DNA of 64,000 nt from Tistrella mobilis KA081020-065 (GCF_000264455.2 NC_017966.1:620001-684000); one strand, 5' to 3'; shown: positions 1-9,605, counted from the first letter of the stretch. Numbers and translations are program-made. Notes: generated by a model from the letters alone, not told the origin.

Positions 1-279
1 GCCCTTGCGCAGGAAGGGGCGGATCTGGCGCAGATGATCGGCGATCATCGGCTCGCCGCCCCGGCCGGGCACCAGGGTGAACTGGGTGGAGATGACGAAG
101 CCGCCGGCCGCGCGCAGGGCATCGGCCACCGGCTTCACTCGCGCCGGCAGGGCGGCGATTTCAGGCGCGCCGGCCCCGCCACGAGCATAGGCGCCGTCCG
201 GGTGCAGGAAATCGTTCTGCAGGTCGACGATCAGCAGGGCGGTGCGGGCGGGCTGGAAGTCGGCGAAGAAATCGGCCAT
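1..279 (-). CDS. Cysteine hydrolase (isochorismatase-like), N-terminal part
   Basis: The window opens inside this gene; only the first 93 codons are visible, read leftward from an ATG at 279. The N-terminus contains LLIVDLQNDF, the first catalytic motif of the isochorismatase/nicotinamidase superfamily, with its Asp near residue 19. These enzymes cleave amide or imide bonds by a Cys-Asp-Lys triad; the Lys and Cys regions lie outside the window. The start lies 3 bases after the hyuA stop, so the gene is the last visible member of the gntR-hyuB-hyuA operon. That context fits hydrolysis of an N-carbamoyl or amide intermediate. The substrate is unknown. Confidence 0.85.
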   Translation of the reverse strand, partial: MADFFADFQPARTALLIVDLQNDFLHPDGAYARGGAGAPEIAALPARVKPVADALRAAGGFVISTQFTLVPGRGGEPMIADHLRQIRPFLRKG

Positions 280-282
280 GGG

Positions 283-2363
283 TCAGGCTCCCTCGCGGTC
301 GCTCTTGCGGGCGATGACCAGGTTGCCGAACCGGTCGACCGTGGCATAAAGGTCGGGTTCGACGAAGATCGTGGTGTCGGGCTGCTCCAGGATCGCCGGC
401 CCCTCGACCACGCTGTCGACCGGCAGATCCAGCCGGGCATAGATCCCGGCATCATGCCAGGCGCCGTCGACATAGACCGGACGGGTGCCCGTGCGGGCCT
501 GATCGATCCCGCCGGTGGTGTGGGGGCCAGCACGCCCAGATCGAATTTGGGCCGGGTGCCGATCACGGCGGTGCGCAGGTTCAGCACCCGCATGGTGCCA
601 CCTTCCAGCAGCCGGCCATAGACGCCGCGATAGGCGTCCTCGAAGGCGGCGGCGATGTCGGCGATGCCGAACGGCGCCGGATTGCCCGCCGCATCGACCG
701 CGATCTCGAATGGCACCGGCACGGTGTGGGTCTGGCCCATATAGGCCATGTCGAATTCGAAACGCACGGTCTTGGCGTCCAGCGTCACGCCCGCCGCCGC
801 CAGCAGCTTCAGCCCGCCCGCCGCATGCTCGCGCATCGCCGCCGCCAGCACGGCCGGGTCGACCGCATCCAGCACCGCATTGATGGTCTGGACATAGTCG
901 TGGCGCATGTCGGCGATCACGCAGCCCAGCGCCGAGGTGACCCCCGGATAGCGCGGCACCAGGGCCCGGCCCAGCCCGACATCCTTCATCAGCGCGCCGA
1001 CATGCAGCGAACCGCCGCCGCCGAAAGGCATCAGCGCGAAGCGCTTCGGGTCGTAGCCGCGTTCGATCGACACCAGGCGGATGGCGCCGGCCATGCGCGA
1101 ATTCGCAACCCGGATGATGGCCTCGGCCGCCGCCATCGGCTCCAGCCCCAGCGGCTTCGCCACCTGCGCCTCGATCGCCGCCAGCGCCGCCTCGCGGTCC
1201 AGCCGGGCAAGCTTGCCGCCGATCGGCCGGTCGGCATTGATCCGGCCCAGCACGACATTGGCATCGGTCACCGTCGGCCGGTCGCCGCCATTGCCATAGC
1301 AGACCGGGCCCGGGGTCGACCCGGCGCTTTCGGGGCCGATATTCAGCATGCCGCCCTTGTCGACCCAGGCGATCGAGCCGCCGCCGGCGCCGATGGTGGT
1401 GATCTCGATCATCGGCGTGCGCACGACCATGCCGTAATCGATCGAGGTCTGTGGCGACAGCACGGTGCGGCCGTCGGCGATCAGCGAGACGTCGAAGCTG
1501 GTACCGCCGATATCGCCGGTGATGACGTTGGGGAAGCCGGCCTGGTCGGCGATATAGCCGGCCGCGATCACGCCGGCCGCCGGCCCCGACAGTGCGGTCC
1601 GCACCGGCAGCCGGCGGGCGGTGTCCACCGACATCACCCCGCCATTCGACTGCACGATCAGGAATTCGCCGCCGAAACCGTCGGCGATCAGCGCATCTTC
1701 CAGCCGCTTCAGATAGCCGCCGACCTCGGGTTGGAGATAGGCGTTGAGCGCGGTGGTCGAAAACCGCTCGAATTCGCGGATCTCGGGCAGGATCTCGGTC
1801 GAACAGGTGACATGGTCGTTGGGCCAGAGCGCGCGCACCGCCGCGACCGCCGCGCGCTCATTGGCTGGGTTGGCATAGGCGTTGACGAACAGGATGGCGA
1901 TGGCGGCACAGCCCGCCTCGATCAGCGCGCGGGCCTCGGCCTCCACCGCGGTCAGGTCCACCGTCTCGCGCAGCGTGCCGTCGGCCAGCACGCGCTCGGG
2001 CACCTCGCGGCGCAGATCGCGCGGCACCACCGGCTCGAACGCGCCCCACAGCCCCCAGGTCTTGGGCCGGTCGCGGCGGCGCATTTCCAGCACGTCGCGG
2101 AAGCCGCGGGTGGTGATCACGCCGATCCGCGCCCCCTTGCGCTCCAGCAGCGCATTGGTGCCGGCGGTGGTGCCGTGGACGACGGTGGCGATCCGCGCCT
2201 TGTCGGGCACCCGGGTCGAAATGCCGTCCAGGAAGCCCGCCGACTGGTCGGGACGCGAGGTCGGCACCTTCGAGACCTGGGCGGTGCCCTTGGCCTCGTT
2301 CAGGAAGAAGACGTCGGTGAAGGTGCCGCCGACGTCCACGCCGATGACGAAATCCTTGCTCAT
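283..2363 (-). CDS. hyuA: Hydantoinase/oxoprolinase subunit A, frame broken near the C-terminus
   Basis: ATP-dependent hydantoinase/5-oxoprolinase A subunit, which phosphorylates the cyclic amide or lactam for ring opening with subunit B. The ATG at 2363 gives an N-terminus with the phosphate-binding motif DVGGTFTD at about residues 8-15. The ASKHA-type second motif GDIGGTSFDV and the segment GPAAGV are also present. The frame breaks in the G5 run at 522-526 (C5 on the coding strand). As written it runs on to a stop at 231 with an unrelated tail. With one base restored the protein continues into a normal family C-terminus (HTTGGIDQ, DLPVDSVVEGPAILEQ) and stops at 283, giving 693 aa, the usual length. 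The break is either a sequencing error or a recent mutation. hyuB lies 28 bp upstream. Confidence 0.88.
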
Positions 2364-2391
2364 GGGTCGCAATATCCGTGTCTGGCGTGGG

Positions 2392-4071
2392 TTATTCGGG
2401 CGTGTAGCCGTAATCGCGGGCGGCGGCCTCGGGCGTGAGGTAGCCCAGCCGGATGTCGCGGGCGATGGCCTGGGGGTCGCGCTTCGCCGGGTCGCCATAA
2501 CCGCCACCGCCCGGGGTTTCCAGCCGCACCCGCTGGCCGCGGACCAGCTTCACGCCGATGGTCTTGGAGACCTTCTCCGGCTCGTGCCAGCCGTCATCCT
2601 GCTGGTAGTGGAAGCGGTTGAGCGCCGCCTCGCCGCCGCCGACCACGCCCTTGGGCGCGAACTTGCCGCGCTCGCCGAACAGGAAGACCTGGGCGTCCTG
2701 TTCCAGCAGCTCGATCTCGTAGACGGCACCCACGCCGCCGCGCGCCTGGCCGGGGCCGGCACTGTCGGGGCGCAGCGCCCATTCGGTGAACATCACGGGA
2801 TAGGCCGCCTCCAGGATCTCGACCGGCGGGATGGTGGCAGTCGAAATCGGCGCATTGCCGTGGTTCAGCCCGTCTCCCGCCGGGCTGCCGCCCAGCCCGC
2901 CGCCATAGAAGGAGAACATCACCCAGCGCCGGCCGTCGGCCCGGTGGCCGGCCAGCGACAGGGCATTGATCGTGCCATAGGCATTGCCGTTCACCCGGTC
3001 CGGCGCCGCGTTTGCAAAGGCTGCGAAGATCACGTCGATCATCCGCAAGATCGTCTCGGTATAGCCGCCGACCGGCTTGGGGAATTCGGCCGAGAGCAGG
3101 GACCTGTCCGGGATCACGAAGTCGATCGGCCGCATCACGCCGGCATTGGCCGGCAGGTCCGGGAAGATGTGCTTGATCGCCACATAGCAGCAGGCGATGG
3201 AGGTAGAGCGGCTGATGTTGATCGGCCCCTGCGCCGGCCCGGCCGAGCCGGTGAAGTCCAGTGTCAGCCGGTCGCCCCTGATGGTCAGCGTCAGCCGGAT
3301 CGGCAGTGGCTCGTCCGAGATGCCGTCATTGTCGAGGAAGTCCTCGGCTTGCCAGCTGCCGTCGGGCAGGCCCGAAATGGCGGCGCGCATCAGCGTCTCG
3401 GCCCGGTCGCCCAGCGCATCCAGCGCCGCCTTGACCAGATCGGGCCCGTATTCGTCGAGCAGCGCATCCAGCCGCTTCACGCCCAGATCCAGCGCGTTCA
3501 GCTGGCCGTTCAGGTCGCCGAAGGCCGAATTCGGCTGGCGGGAATTCATCAGCAGGATGTCGACGATGTCGCGGTTGAGCTTCCCCGCGCGCATCACCTT
3601 GACCGGCGGGATGACCATCGCTTCCTGAAAGGCTTCGGTCGCGACCGGGTTGTAATTGCCCGGCACATTGCCGCCGACATCGTGCCAGTGGCCGACCGAG
3701 GCCAGATAGCAGAACACCCGGCCATCGCGGAAATAGGGCCGGACCAGCCGCATATCCGAGAAATGGGTGCCGCCGGCATAGGCCTCGTTGAAGATGTAGA
3801 CGTCGCCGTCTTCCAGGTCACCGTCGCGGGCGGCCTTGTCGATCACCGATTTGACCGCGAAGGCCATCACGCCCACGAAGATCGGCAGTCCCGACTTGCC
3901 CTGAACCAGCGTCGCGCCGCTCAAAGGGTCGTAAAGGCCGTGGGAGGCATCATGCGCCTCGGCGATGATCGGGTTGAAGGCGCTGCGGAACAGGGTCGCG
4001 TCCATTTCGTCGGCGATCTGTTCCATGCGGCCGGCGAGCACCGCCAGCGTCACGGGATCGATGGCACTCAC
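2392..4071 (-). CDS. hyuB: Hydantoinase/oxoprolinase subunit B
   Basis: Catalytic partner of HyuA (HyuB/OplB-B family, about 560 aa). Family segments visible are the N-terminal SAIDPVTLAVLAGRMEQIADEM region, GHWHDVGGNVPGN, TLDFTGSA and the C-terminal RVRLETPGGGGYGDP. I favour the GTG start at 4071 because GGGAG lies about 10 bases upstream and translation then begins at the conserved SAIDP. An in-frame ATG at 4098 would add 9 residues without a recognisable ribosome binding site. The gene lies between gntR (85 bp upstream) and hyuA (28 bp downstream), all on the minus strand, so the three are probably co-transcribed. Confidence 0.9.
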   Translation of the reverse strand: MSAIDPVTLAVLAGRMEQIADEMDATLFRSAFNPIIAEAHDASHGLYDPLSGATLVQGKSGLPIFVGVMAFAVKSVIDKAARDGDLEDGDVYIFNEAYAGGTHFSDMRLVRPYFRDGRVFCYLASVGHWHDVGGNVPGNYNPVATEAFQEAMVIPPVKVMRAGKLNRDIVDILLMNSRQPNSAFGDLNGQLNALDLGVKRLDALLDEYGPDLVKAALDALGDRAETLMRAAISGLPDGSWQAEDFLDNDGISDEPLPIRLTLTIRGDRLTLDFTGSAGPAQGPINISRSTSIACCYVAIKHIFPDLPANAGVMRPIDFVIPDRSLLSAEFPKPVGGYTETILRMIDVIFAAFANAAPDRVNGNAYGTINALSLAGHRADGRRWVMFSFYGGGLGGSPAGDGLNHGNAPISTATIPPVEILEAAYPVMFTEWALRPDSAGPGQARGGVGAVYEIELLEQDAQVFLFGERGKFAPKGVVGGGEAALNRFHYQQDDGWHEPEKVSKTIGVKLVRGQRVRLETPGGGGYGDPAKRDPQAIARDIRLGYLTPEAAARDYGYTPE

Positions 4072-4128
4072 GTCACGTGGTCTCCCAGAGGCATGCATCC
4101 GGCCGGCGGTATCGATGGCCGCCGACGC

Positions 4129-4154
4129 GTTCTGATCTCTTATCCGTTCTGATC
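4129..4154. promoter_or_regulatory. Direct repeat GTTCTGATC x2 upstream of hyuB
   Basis: GTTCTGATC occurs at 4129-4137 and again at 4146-4154, 17 bp apart, in the short gap between gntR and hyuB. It could be a regulator site for the operon, but two 9-mers may also be chance. Confidence 0.25.
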
Positions 4155-4156
4155 CG

Positions 4157-5002
4157 TCATTCGCCGACCGACAGGCGCGCGGGCTTCCAGCCGCCGTCCT
4201 CGTCGTCGCTGCGGGTCAGGTCCATGCGGTATTCGAACCGGCCGGGCACGTAGAGCGAGACCAGATGGTCGAAAGGCCGCATGGCCTGGTCGTACATGGT
4301 TCGGGTCAGCCGGAGCAGCGCCGCCCCGGGCTCGACCTCAAGAAGCACCGCCAGCCGGTCATCGGCCAACTGCGCCGACAGCTTCTGACGCGCGGCCGCA
4401 ACCGCGAAGCCCGCCTCCTCGAACAGGCCCAGGCGCGGACGATGCGCCAGGCTCCGCTCGGTGAAGGCGGCGGCCGCGGCCGGCAGGGTATGGGTTGCAA
4501 GCAGCGCGAAGGGCCGCCCGTCGGCCGACCGCACCCGCTCGGCCGCGACCAGTTCGGTGCCCGGATCGATTTTCAGTTCCTCGGCGATCGCCGCCGGCGC
4601 CGCAACGCGCGCCAGCGACACCAGCCGCACGCCCGACCGCGCGCCGATGTTCTGAATGGTCGCAATCAGCCCGTCCAGCGGCGCCCGGATCGGCGCCGGC
4701 CGGTAGTGATGCGTCACCATGGTGCCGCGGCCGCGCTGGCGCGACACCAGCCCTTCCGCCGCCAGATCGTCCAGCGCCCGCTTGGCGGTGATCCGCGACA
4801 CGCCGTAATCCCGCGCGATATCCAGCTCCGCCGGCAGCACATCGCCGTCGCGCAGCTCCCCACCCAGAATCTTCTCGCGAAAGATGACATAGAGCCGGTG
4901 ATAGAGCGGCGTCGGCCCCTCGCGCCCCAGCGCCGCCCGCCCGCCTTCCCCGACCGCTCCGCCTTCATCCATGTCGTGGATCTCATCATCCGTGTCGCTC
5001 AT
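4157..5002 (-). CDS. GntR-family regulator, HutC subfamily (UTRA domain)
   Basis: A 281-aa transcription factor. An acidic N-terminal tail of about 30 residues precedes a GntR winged helix (residues ~35-100; LYHRLYVIFREKILGGEL, GVSRITAKRALDDLAAEGLV). The C-terminal half has UTRA ligand-binding features (PFALLATHTLP, ALLRLTRTMYD, FDHLVSLYVPGRFEY), as in HutC-type regulators that sense small metabolites. It heads the hyuB-hyuA-cysteine hydrolase run, so it probably controls it and senses the substrate or product. The upstream region is AT-rich and holds a TGATATATTCATATA stretch (around 5035-5060) that could be its operator. Confidence 0.88.
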   Translation of the reverse strand: MSDTDDEIHDMDEGGAVGEGGRAALGREGPTPLYHRLYVIFREKILGGELRDGDVLPAELDIARDYGVSRITAKRALDDLAAEGLVSRQRGRGTMVTHHYRPAPIRAPLDGLIATIQNIGARSGVRLVSLARVAAPAAIAEELKIDPGTELVAAERVRSADGRPFALLATHTLPAAAAAFTERSLAHRPRLGLFEEAGFAVAAARQKLSAQLADDRLAVLLEVEPGAALLRLTRTMYDQAMRPFDHLVSLYVPGRFEYRMDLTRSDDEDGGWKPARLSVGE

Positions 5003-5398
5003 GGAGGGGAGCTTAGCGCGGGTGATGGCATAATGCTATATGAATATATCATTAGGACATGTCGCTAACGCTTTTGCACTGAAGACCCACGGCTGATCTT
5101 CAGCAAGTGTCAATTTCTCATGTTTGCCGTGGCCACCTGGAGACATTCCCTGTCTTTACTGACTAAAATGCACTTGAGGTCGCTGAGATAGAAAGGCACC
5201 TATTCGGCCATTAGCCAATCATACATGCAGCATGTTGCCCATTCGAAATATATATTCCACAATTAAAGTATCCTAAATTTTATTGCACATGTAAATTTTA
5301 TCTATTTATATTGTTGTTTGTTTACGAAGTACTATAATATATTTCACTCATGCGCACCAAATTACATGGTCATTTATATTATCGAATTTTTCCCAGAA
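5003..5398. other. AT-rich intergenic region, left edge of the island
   Basis: About 400 bp without a convincing gene. Base composition drops abruptly from the GC-rich flank to strongly AT-rich (5220-5400 especially). This marks the left boundary of a probably acquired segment and holds the gntR promoter. I see no integrase, tRNA end or clean flanking repeat here. Confidence 0.6.
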
Positions 5399-6922
5399 TT
5401 AAATTTCTGACATTAATATTCCACGTACATGAAATCCTGCATATTTATCAACCTTCACCGGATGAAAATCCCAGAAGTCGCGGAGCACCTCCGGATGCGG
5501 ATGCCGGTATTTTCGATTGTGCGGATCAGACGAGAAAATACTCACCACCGGAGACAGGTCTGCCGCTAAACCAGAATACCAACTACTCTTAGCCCCGTGA
5601 TGCATGACCTGAAGAAAACCAGCACGCGCAAGTCGGCCTTCAGGCTGATAGTAATTCTTGAACTTCTGGAATCTCTTTTTTGTATTAAGTATCCCATCAC
5701 CCGTATAAATTTGCGCGAACCTAGTACGCACATCCGGAGGACACGGCATTCTCTCATTAAAACAAAAAAATCTATAGTCACCAATTGGACCGGAGTATAT
5801 GAAGAGTGATATGATGTTTCTGTTTCTGGAAGATTTTCCAAAATTTTTATCGTATAATTTTTTCAGTTTATCAAGTTGGTGTTTGCATGTATTTGGTTTG
5901 TTTAAAATACTCCGAACCAAATTCATCGCATTAGTTTTGAATTGATCATTAAGCTTCGGTAACATCGAGGCATCGTTATAAGGGAGGAACTCCCAATCAG
6001 AGGCGGCTGATATGACACCACCTCGTTTTAGATAATGCACATTTGCATTTACGAGCTTAGTGAATAACTCATCCTGTGCCTGATCAGGAGGAGAGGCCAC
6101 TTCGAACTTTATCGAAACCTCCTCAGATTCCTCTCCATCTCGCACGCCTCCATCTGGCACGGGCCCGATACGCGGAGATGGCGCTTCGTCATCTGACTCG
6201 GAGGGCAGCACAAAGACGATCTCGCCTATATCGCTGCCGTCCAAGCCCCTGAGGTAACTAACAGGGTCTATATAGAAACCAAACTCAGCATCCCCGGATG
6301 AGACCCCTTGCTGAATTGCCAAAATAAGACGCTGCAGAGGTGTGAGATATGGCAACAATATCATCCTAATCTGAGATTCCTGCACAAGATGCGAAAATCC
6401 GCTGATATGATCATTGTCAAAATGTGAGAGTATAACGAGATCAAATCTTGAAAATCTAAGACATTCTCTTTGTCTATTGCAATCTTTTATAGAATCATAC
6501 AATAAATCTAAACTAGACGACGTTCCACAATCGTAAACCCAATTAAAAAAAGGACGGCCGTTTTTTACTATAGCGCCAGAAGAAAATAGACCTTGGCCCA
6601 CAGGCCACCAGTCCAGAAAAAGACATGGGCTGCTATATTGTGACGAAGTCGGAACGCTATATCTCAACGCAAATGATGTCGCAGCCGGACCATTCTCCAG
6701 TTCGCGAATGAGCATAAAATCTCGCACCATCGCTTCCTGTGCCGGGAAAATCGCGTTGAAGCAGAGGCCTTTTCGTATCTGTCCAATCAGCCGTTGACTC
6801 AGATCGCGATCCGGGCGCGAAAAATAAGCCAGGATCTTCTGATCCGTTAATCGCGGCGTGATGTTAAGCATCCCCTTTATAAGGCTGATTTCATAATTTG
6901 ATAGGAATTTCATGGATTTCAT
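5399..6922 (-). CDS. ComEC-like metallo-beta-lactamase-fold protein
   Basis: About 507 aa. Starting at ATG 6922 is favoured because AGGAGG lies 4 bases upstream; an ATG at 6955 lacks a site. Residues ~95-110 contain a PVGQG motif like the DVGQGDA of ComEC/Rec2-type domains, then VYDCG. The metal-binding motif SHFDNDH follows near residues 167-172 (an HxDxDH variant). Towards the C-terminus MHHGAKSS and a HPHPEVL segment match the later metal and substrate motifs. This suggests a soluble hydrolase, possibly nuclease-like; no membrane segments are obvious. The N-terminus carries a short helix-turn-helix-like stretch (DQKILAYFSRP). Codon use is AT-rich, unlike the flanks. The HEPN gene lies upstream on the same strand. 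Confidence 0.75.
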   Translation of the reverse strand: MKSMKFLSNYEISLIKGMLNITPRLTDQKILAYFSRPDRDLSQRLIGQIRKGLCFNAIFPAQEAMVRDFMLIRELENGPAATSFALRYSVPTSSQYSSPCLFLDWWPVGQGLFSSGAIVKNGRPFFNWVYDCGTSSSLDLLYDSIKDCNRQRECLRFSRFDLVILSHFDNDHISGFSHLVQESQIRMILLPYLTPLQRLILAIQQGVSSGDAEFGFYIDPVSYLRGLDGSDIGEIVFVLPSESDDEAPSPRIGPVPDGGVRDGEESEEVSIKFEVASPPDQAQDELFTKLVNANVHYLKRGGVISAASDWEFLPYNDASMLPKLNDQFKTNAMNLVRSILNKPNTCKHQLDKLKKLYDKNFGKSSRNRNIISLFIYSGPIGDYRFFCFNERMPCPPDVRTRFAQIYTGDGILNTKKRFQKFKNYYQPEGRLARAGFLQVMHHGAKSSWYSGLAADLSPVVSIFSSDPHNRKYRHPHPEVLRDFWDFHPVKVDKYAGFHVRGILMSEI

Positions 6923-7254
6923 TCCCCCTCCTGGGTCCCCGTGGACGACTTTCATTCTTCAAGACATCGTGACAACCTAAAAAGGACACCTCGGCGGCGC
7001 ATGCATTTCAATGCGTGTTCTCAAATACAAAATCTCTCTTCATCCTCCGAATCATAAATCCATATTATTATTTAAATAGGACTGAGATTATTGTATCGTA
7101 CGCAAATTTACATAAATTTTTTAACCCAGCGAACTGAAGCGACTACGTAGGTGAATCTCCCAGGACAATCCATACATGCAGCACTGTCGCTGAAAACGGC
7201 TCCTAGCATAGGATATCACTCGGTAACAATGCACGCGTCTTCACTCAAGCGCAA
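6923..7254. other. AT-rich spacer between the HEPN and MBL genes
   Basis: About 330 bp without a gene. It is AT-rich, includes an AT run around 7050-7130, and probably carries the promoter for the MBL gene. I see no terminator hairpin that would separate the two genes, so partial read-through is possible. Confidence 0.5.
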
Positions 7255-8844
7255 TCAGATTGGGTCCCGTCGCTTCCTGTTTTCTGTGAGTTTGTATAGT
7301 CGCATGGATCCGCCGACTTTTTCAGCGTTCGCTACGCTCTTTTTCAACTCCTCGACACCAATCGCAAGAGAAACAAGGAGCAACGCGGATCGGGCCATCC
7401 GCATGACGCGAATTGCCTTGGCTTCCAATTCGTCACTCCCAATTGATATACCGAAGCCATTACTGTCAGCGGAATCGAGCATGAAGGGCTTGGCCCAGCC
7501 TTCACTGACTCGCAGATACGTGTGTTCCAGAGCGTTGCGGATTACATGTAGTTCGCGTGCATCTGCAGCCGTTGTCTGCTTCAACTGTTCGTCGAAAAGT
7601 TCTTTCGAGAGCCAATACAAGCCGCGAAGCGGTAGATTGTCGAGTTCAGCGAACCGCGGAAGCAGGCGGGATTTCCCCTCCGCCATCCAGACATTTTTAA
7701 AGCTGATTCGCTCGGGTACTTTCTTCAAACTCCAATACCGATTCACGAGAAATGCGACCTTATCAAGGAGAGAATATGCAACACGAAAAGCCGTCCGTAC
7801 GCGCTCGCTGGCTAACGAGTAAAGGGGATAGTCAAGTGTATCGATGAGGGTAACGGCGTGGTCAGAATAATGTACACGGGTGCTGCTCATCCCTTCAAAG
7901 AGCATGAAACGTGCGGAGACGTACTCCTGCTTCATCTGACTGAATAGACCGACAATTGGTGGCGGAAGGTGGCCATCGGGACGGTCATCGAACCGTTCCA
8001 TGAGCGGTGGAAGCATCAGGTCATCAACCGCTGCTGCCGGACGGGCTCCGAGATCGTTTAGCGGACATAGAAACAGGCGGTGCCTGAGACACCAGCGACG
8101 ATAGGCGCGCTCAGCGGTGGACTTACCTTCACCACCGGCATCGAGATCCTGGAGAGCCCTGACTGCTTCGACGTTGACCGCGCCCGCAACATCCTTCGCC
8201 TGCATGTCGAAGAAGGCCCTTGCCGCTTGCGGATCACCAGAATCGTAGAATGCGCCCTCCGCCAGAGCAGATTGAAAGCTGTCGTAAGCGTGCACAGCCA
8301 GGATCTCTCGTTCCCGGTCATTAAACATCAGCCCCGCATAGGCTCTGATGCCGCAGCCTCGGTTGCCAAGCGCGTTCGCAAAGAGGGGAATAATTTCAAG
8401 AGCCGAGTCCCACACAGCGATCGCGTCGGTTGTCCTGCCCATCAAGTTCAAAAGGTTCGCGTGGTTGGTGAGAATCTGGCATCGGCGGACTTTACCAAGC
8501 GCCGGGAATCCTGGGTGACTGGAGGCACGCGAGAGCGCGAGCATTTCTTCCTGCACTTCTGGAGATTCCCATGCCCAGGAGCGTCGGGTGTTTGAGATAT
8601 GCGACATTGCCGCCCAGGCATTGGCTCTGAAATACTCGACGAGGGCTCCGTCGGCGGGGACAAGGTCGCGCTTTGAAAGTTCGTCAAGCAGGAAGAGCCC
8701 ACGCTTAACAGCACGCATAGAAGAAGCGTCGGCTCCGTCATCTATAATATCACCGATGTGATCGAGTGCTCCCCGATCACTCATCTTTGTGATGCTTATT
8801 TGACATCGCTTGTTTAATTCCTCGAAATCAATTGATTGAATCAT
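7255..8844 (-). CDS. LA2681-type HEPN protein with TPR-like N-terminal region
   Basis: 529 aa. The N-terminal two thirds are helical and repeat-like (for example ILTNHANLLNLMGRTTDAI at about 125-143, TPR-like). The C-terminal third reads like the HEPN domain of the LA2681 family: helix LLDKVAFLVNRYW near 360, a LPLRGLYWLSKELFD segment near 405-418, and RNALEH at residues 436-441, the R-x4-H motif that forms the active site in HEPN ribonucleases. HEPN proteins are common RNA-cleaving effectors in toxin-antitoxin and phage-defence systems. No antitoxin-like partner is adjacent; the nearest gene on the same strand is the MBL protein 332 bp downstream. Composition is less GC-rich than the surrounding genes. 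The function is inferred. Confidence 0.72.
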   Translation of the reverse strand: MIQSIDFEELNKRCQISITKMSDRGALDHIGDIIDDGADASSMRAVKRGLFLLDELSKRDLVPADGALVEYFRANAWAAMSHISNTRRSWAWESPEVQEEMLALSRASSHPGFPALGKVRRCQILTNHANLLNLMGRTTDAIAVWDSALEIIPLFANALGNRGCGIRAYAGLMFNDREREILAVHAYDSFQSALAEGAFYDSGDPQAARAFFDMQAKDVAGAVNVEAVRALQDLDAGGEGKSTAERAYRRWCLRHRLFLCPLNDLGARPAAAVDDLMLPPLMERFDDRPDGHLPPPIVGLFSQMKQEYVSARFMLFEGMSSTRVHYSDHAVTLIDTLDYPLYSLASERVRTAFRVAYSLLDKVAFLVNRYWSLKKVPERISFKNVWMAEGKSRLLPRFAELDNLPLRGLYWLSKELFDEQLKQTTAADARELHVIRNALEHTYLRVSEGWAKPFMLDSADSNGFGISIGSDELEAKAIRVMRMARSALLLVSLAIGVEELKKSVANAEKVGGSMRLYKLTENRKRRDPI

Positions 8845-9071
8845 ACTTGAAATACCTGATGGGTGCGGATTGGGGTGAAAAGGAACACGTGATGCAGAGC
8901 TTCGCCTGCTTGGCCCTGCCTAAGCTTTAGAACTAACTACGCGCACAACGCGATGAAGACCGCAAGAATCCACCGCCCGGAGGAGATCGTGCATCCTCAA
9001 TCTCAACACCCCCGAGGCCCCAAAGCGGCAAGGCGCTTTCTCAGGAGAACGGCCCCTCGGAATCCCCCTTG

Positions 9072-9093
9072 ACGATATAATTCACCCTATCGT
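9072..9093. promoter_or_regulatory. Operator-like inverted repeat upstream of the ArsR operon
   Basis: ACGATA-N10-TATCGT, a perfect 6-bp inverted repeat in an AT-rich patch 36 bp before the VOC gene start. It fits an ArsR-type autoregulatory operator; the ArsR gene is the second gene of the operon. A TTGACG (9069-9074) overlaps it as a possible -35 element. Confidence 0.5.
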
Positions 9094-9128
9094 TAAATAT
9101 TTTCAGAAACCGACAGGGAGTGACCGCC

Positions 9129-9605
9129 ATGAACGACCCCTTCCGCCGGCCGACCTTCGGGTCCGCCGTGTTCTATGAAAACCCCTTCGCCGCCCTCGAC
9201 TGGCTGGAGGCCGCGTTCGGCTTCGAGCGCAGCCTGGTCGTCACCGATACCGACGGCAATCTCGCCCATTCCGAGATGAACTTCGGCGACGGCTACATCA
9301 TGGTCGGGCCGATCTGGACCGACAGCGTCGCCAGCCCCCGGCAGACCGGCGGGCGCAATACCCAGACCGTGCATGTTCAGCTGAAGGACGGGATCGAGGC
9401 GCATCACGACCGGGCGGTCAAGGCGGGTGCGGTGATCACCCGGCCGCTGGAGCGGCAGTTCTATGGCGACCTCACCTATTGCGCCCGCGACCCCGAGGGG
9501 CATGTCTGGAGCTTCGGCCAGACCGTGGCCGTGGTCGGCCGCACCGAGGCCGAGGCGGCGAGCGGGCTGAAGATCGAAGGCTGGTTCGAGACCGGGCCCG
9601 AATGA
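9129..9605 (+). CDS. VOC-family (glyoxalase/bleomycin-resistance-like) protein
   Basis: 158 aa. A single vicinal-oxygen-chelate type domain with the pattern GSAVFYENPFAALDWLEAAFGFE, typical of PhnB/glyoxalase-like proteins, followed by GDGYIMVGP and a C-terminal DPEGHVWSFGQ segment that carries metal-ligand-like residues. ATG 9129 is preferred over GTG 9120 because AGGGAG lies 8 bases before it. It is the first gene of a three-gene operon whose members overlap by 4 bp. VOC, ArsR and SRPBCC genes often occur together; the substrate is not known. Confidence 0.85.
   Translation: MNDPFRRPTFGSAVFYENPFAALDWLEAAFGFERSLVVTDTDGNLAHSEMNFGDGYIMVGPIWTDSVASPRQTGGRNTQTVHVQLKDGIEAHHDRAVKAGAVITRPLERQFYGDLTYCARDPEGHVWSFGQTVAVVGRTEAEAASGLKIEGWFETGPE

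Noticed and set aside
726-4152. Long plus-strand open frames opposite hyuA and hyuB
   Set aside because: GC-rich shadow frames. Their proteins are Arg/Gly/His-rich without domain features, while the minus-strand frames match known families.
7151-7822. 223-aa plus-strand frame opposite the HEPN gene
   Set aside because: Ser/Arg-rich shadow with no motif; the minus-strand HEPN frame is longer and family-like.
5003-8900. Transposon or integrase boundaries of the island
   Set aside because: No terminal inverted repeats, target duplications or recombinase genes could be identified by eye.
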